In this document: one piece after another, positions 23,595 to 23,697 of the stretch
Layout of the letters: each line of letters starts with the position of its first letter
Numbering within the stretch: the first letter of the stretch is position 1
Assembly (NCBI GenBank): GCA_902803625.1
Contig: CADCQV010000219.1
Coordinates: 1-23,697 of the forward strand
DNA length: 23,697 bases
Direction: 5' to 3'
Source: an uncultured Lachnospiraceae bacterium
GTDB taxonomy: Bacteria; Bacillota; Clostridia; Lachnospirales; Lachnospiraceae
Program-made: the position numbers and the translations under genes
Notes under the pieces: generated by a model
What the model saw: only the letters and a program-made list of their open reading frames with translations
What the model was told of the DNA's origin: nothing
Database searches by the model: none

Positions 23595-23697
23595 GTCATT
23601 CTGAGTTTCTTTGTCATTCCGGGCTTCTTTGTCATTCTGAGCTGCTTTGAGCCTCATTGTCATTCTGAGCTGCTTTGAGCCTCATTGTCATTCTGAG
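23595..23697. repeat. Tandem half-repeats upstream of yajC, running to the window edge
   Basis: GTCATTC(T/C)(G)GAG-type units start at 23595, 23613, 23631, 23659 and 23687: two periods of 18 nt, then two of 28 nt. The 28-nt unit is GTCATTCTGAG followed by CTGCTTTGAGCCTCATT. They share the left arm of the interspersed repeat family and lack the right arm. The array may continue outside the window. Confidence 0.85.

Noticed and set aside
23595..23697. CRISPR-like array at the right edge
   Set aside because: Units are adjacent with periods of 18 and 28 nt and have no unique spacers; they are half-copies of the interspersed repeat.

Overview
The window looks like a piece of a Clostridia chromosome, most likely Lachnospiraceae. 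Three things point there: strong AGGAGG-type ribosome sites with several GTG starts, an IlvD of the oxygen-sensitive [4Fe-4S] type, and BspA-like LRR surface proteins with a PKTGD-type anchor. The assignment rests on protein style only. All recognisable genes lie on the minus strand, so transcription runs from the right edge to the left.

Right part (about 23.7 to 16.0 kb): biosynthesis. In transcription order it holds yajC, leuB, ilvD, a 226-bp palindrome-rich gap, ilvB, a 175-bp repeat gap, serC and serA. LeuB, IlvD and IlvB serve branched-chain amino acid synthesis. SerC and SerA make phosphoserine from 3-phosphoglycerate. No ilvN, leuACD or serB is visible.

Middle (about 16.0 to 10.7 kb): after a repeat cluster come a DUF1015 protein, a divergent glycogen-branching-enzyme homologue (GlgB family) and an MscS channel, tightly packed. 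A second repeat cluster precedes an orphan hypB.

Accessory island (about 10.65 to 9.95 kb): small unrecognised reading frames. These are a frameshifted relic, a 100-aa hypothetical protein with a good ribosome site, and a possible 36-aa overlapping frame.

Left part (9.9 kb to the left edge): three consecutive secreted BspA-type (LRR_5) proteins of 1385, 375 and about 1294 aa, with overlapping or close spacing. A truncated MATE-family exporter follows 3 bp later. Only the first LRR protein has a cell-wall sorting signal; the third carries InlB-type and bacterial Ig-like modules.

Four intergenic regions carry one short interspersed repeat family. Its hairpins keep tandem G-A mismatches, and stem changes are compensated between copies. 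The most unusual items are this repeat family, the palindrome array before ilvB, the divergent GlgB, the DUF1015-serine linkage, and the small-gene island.
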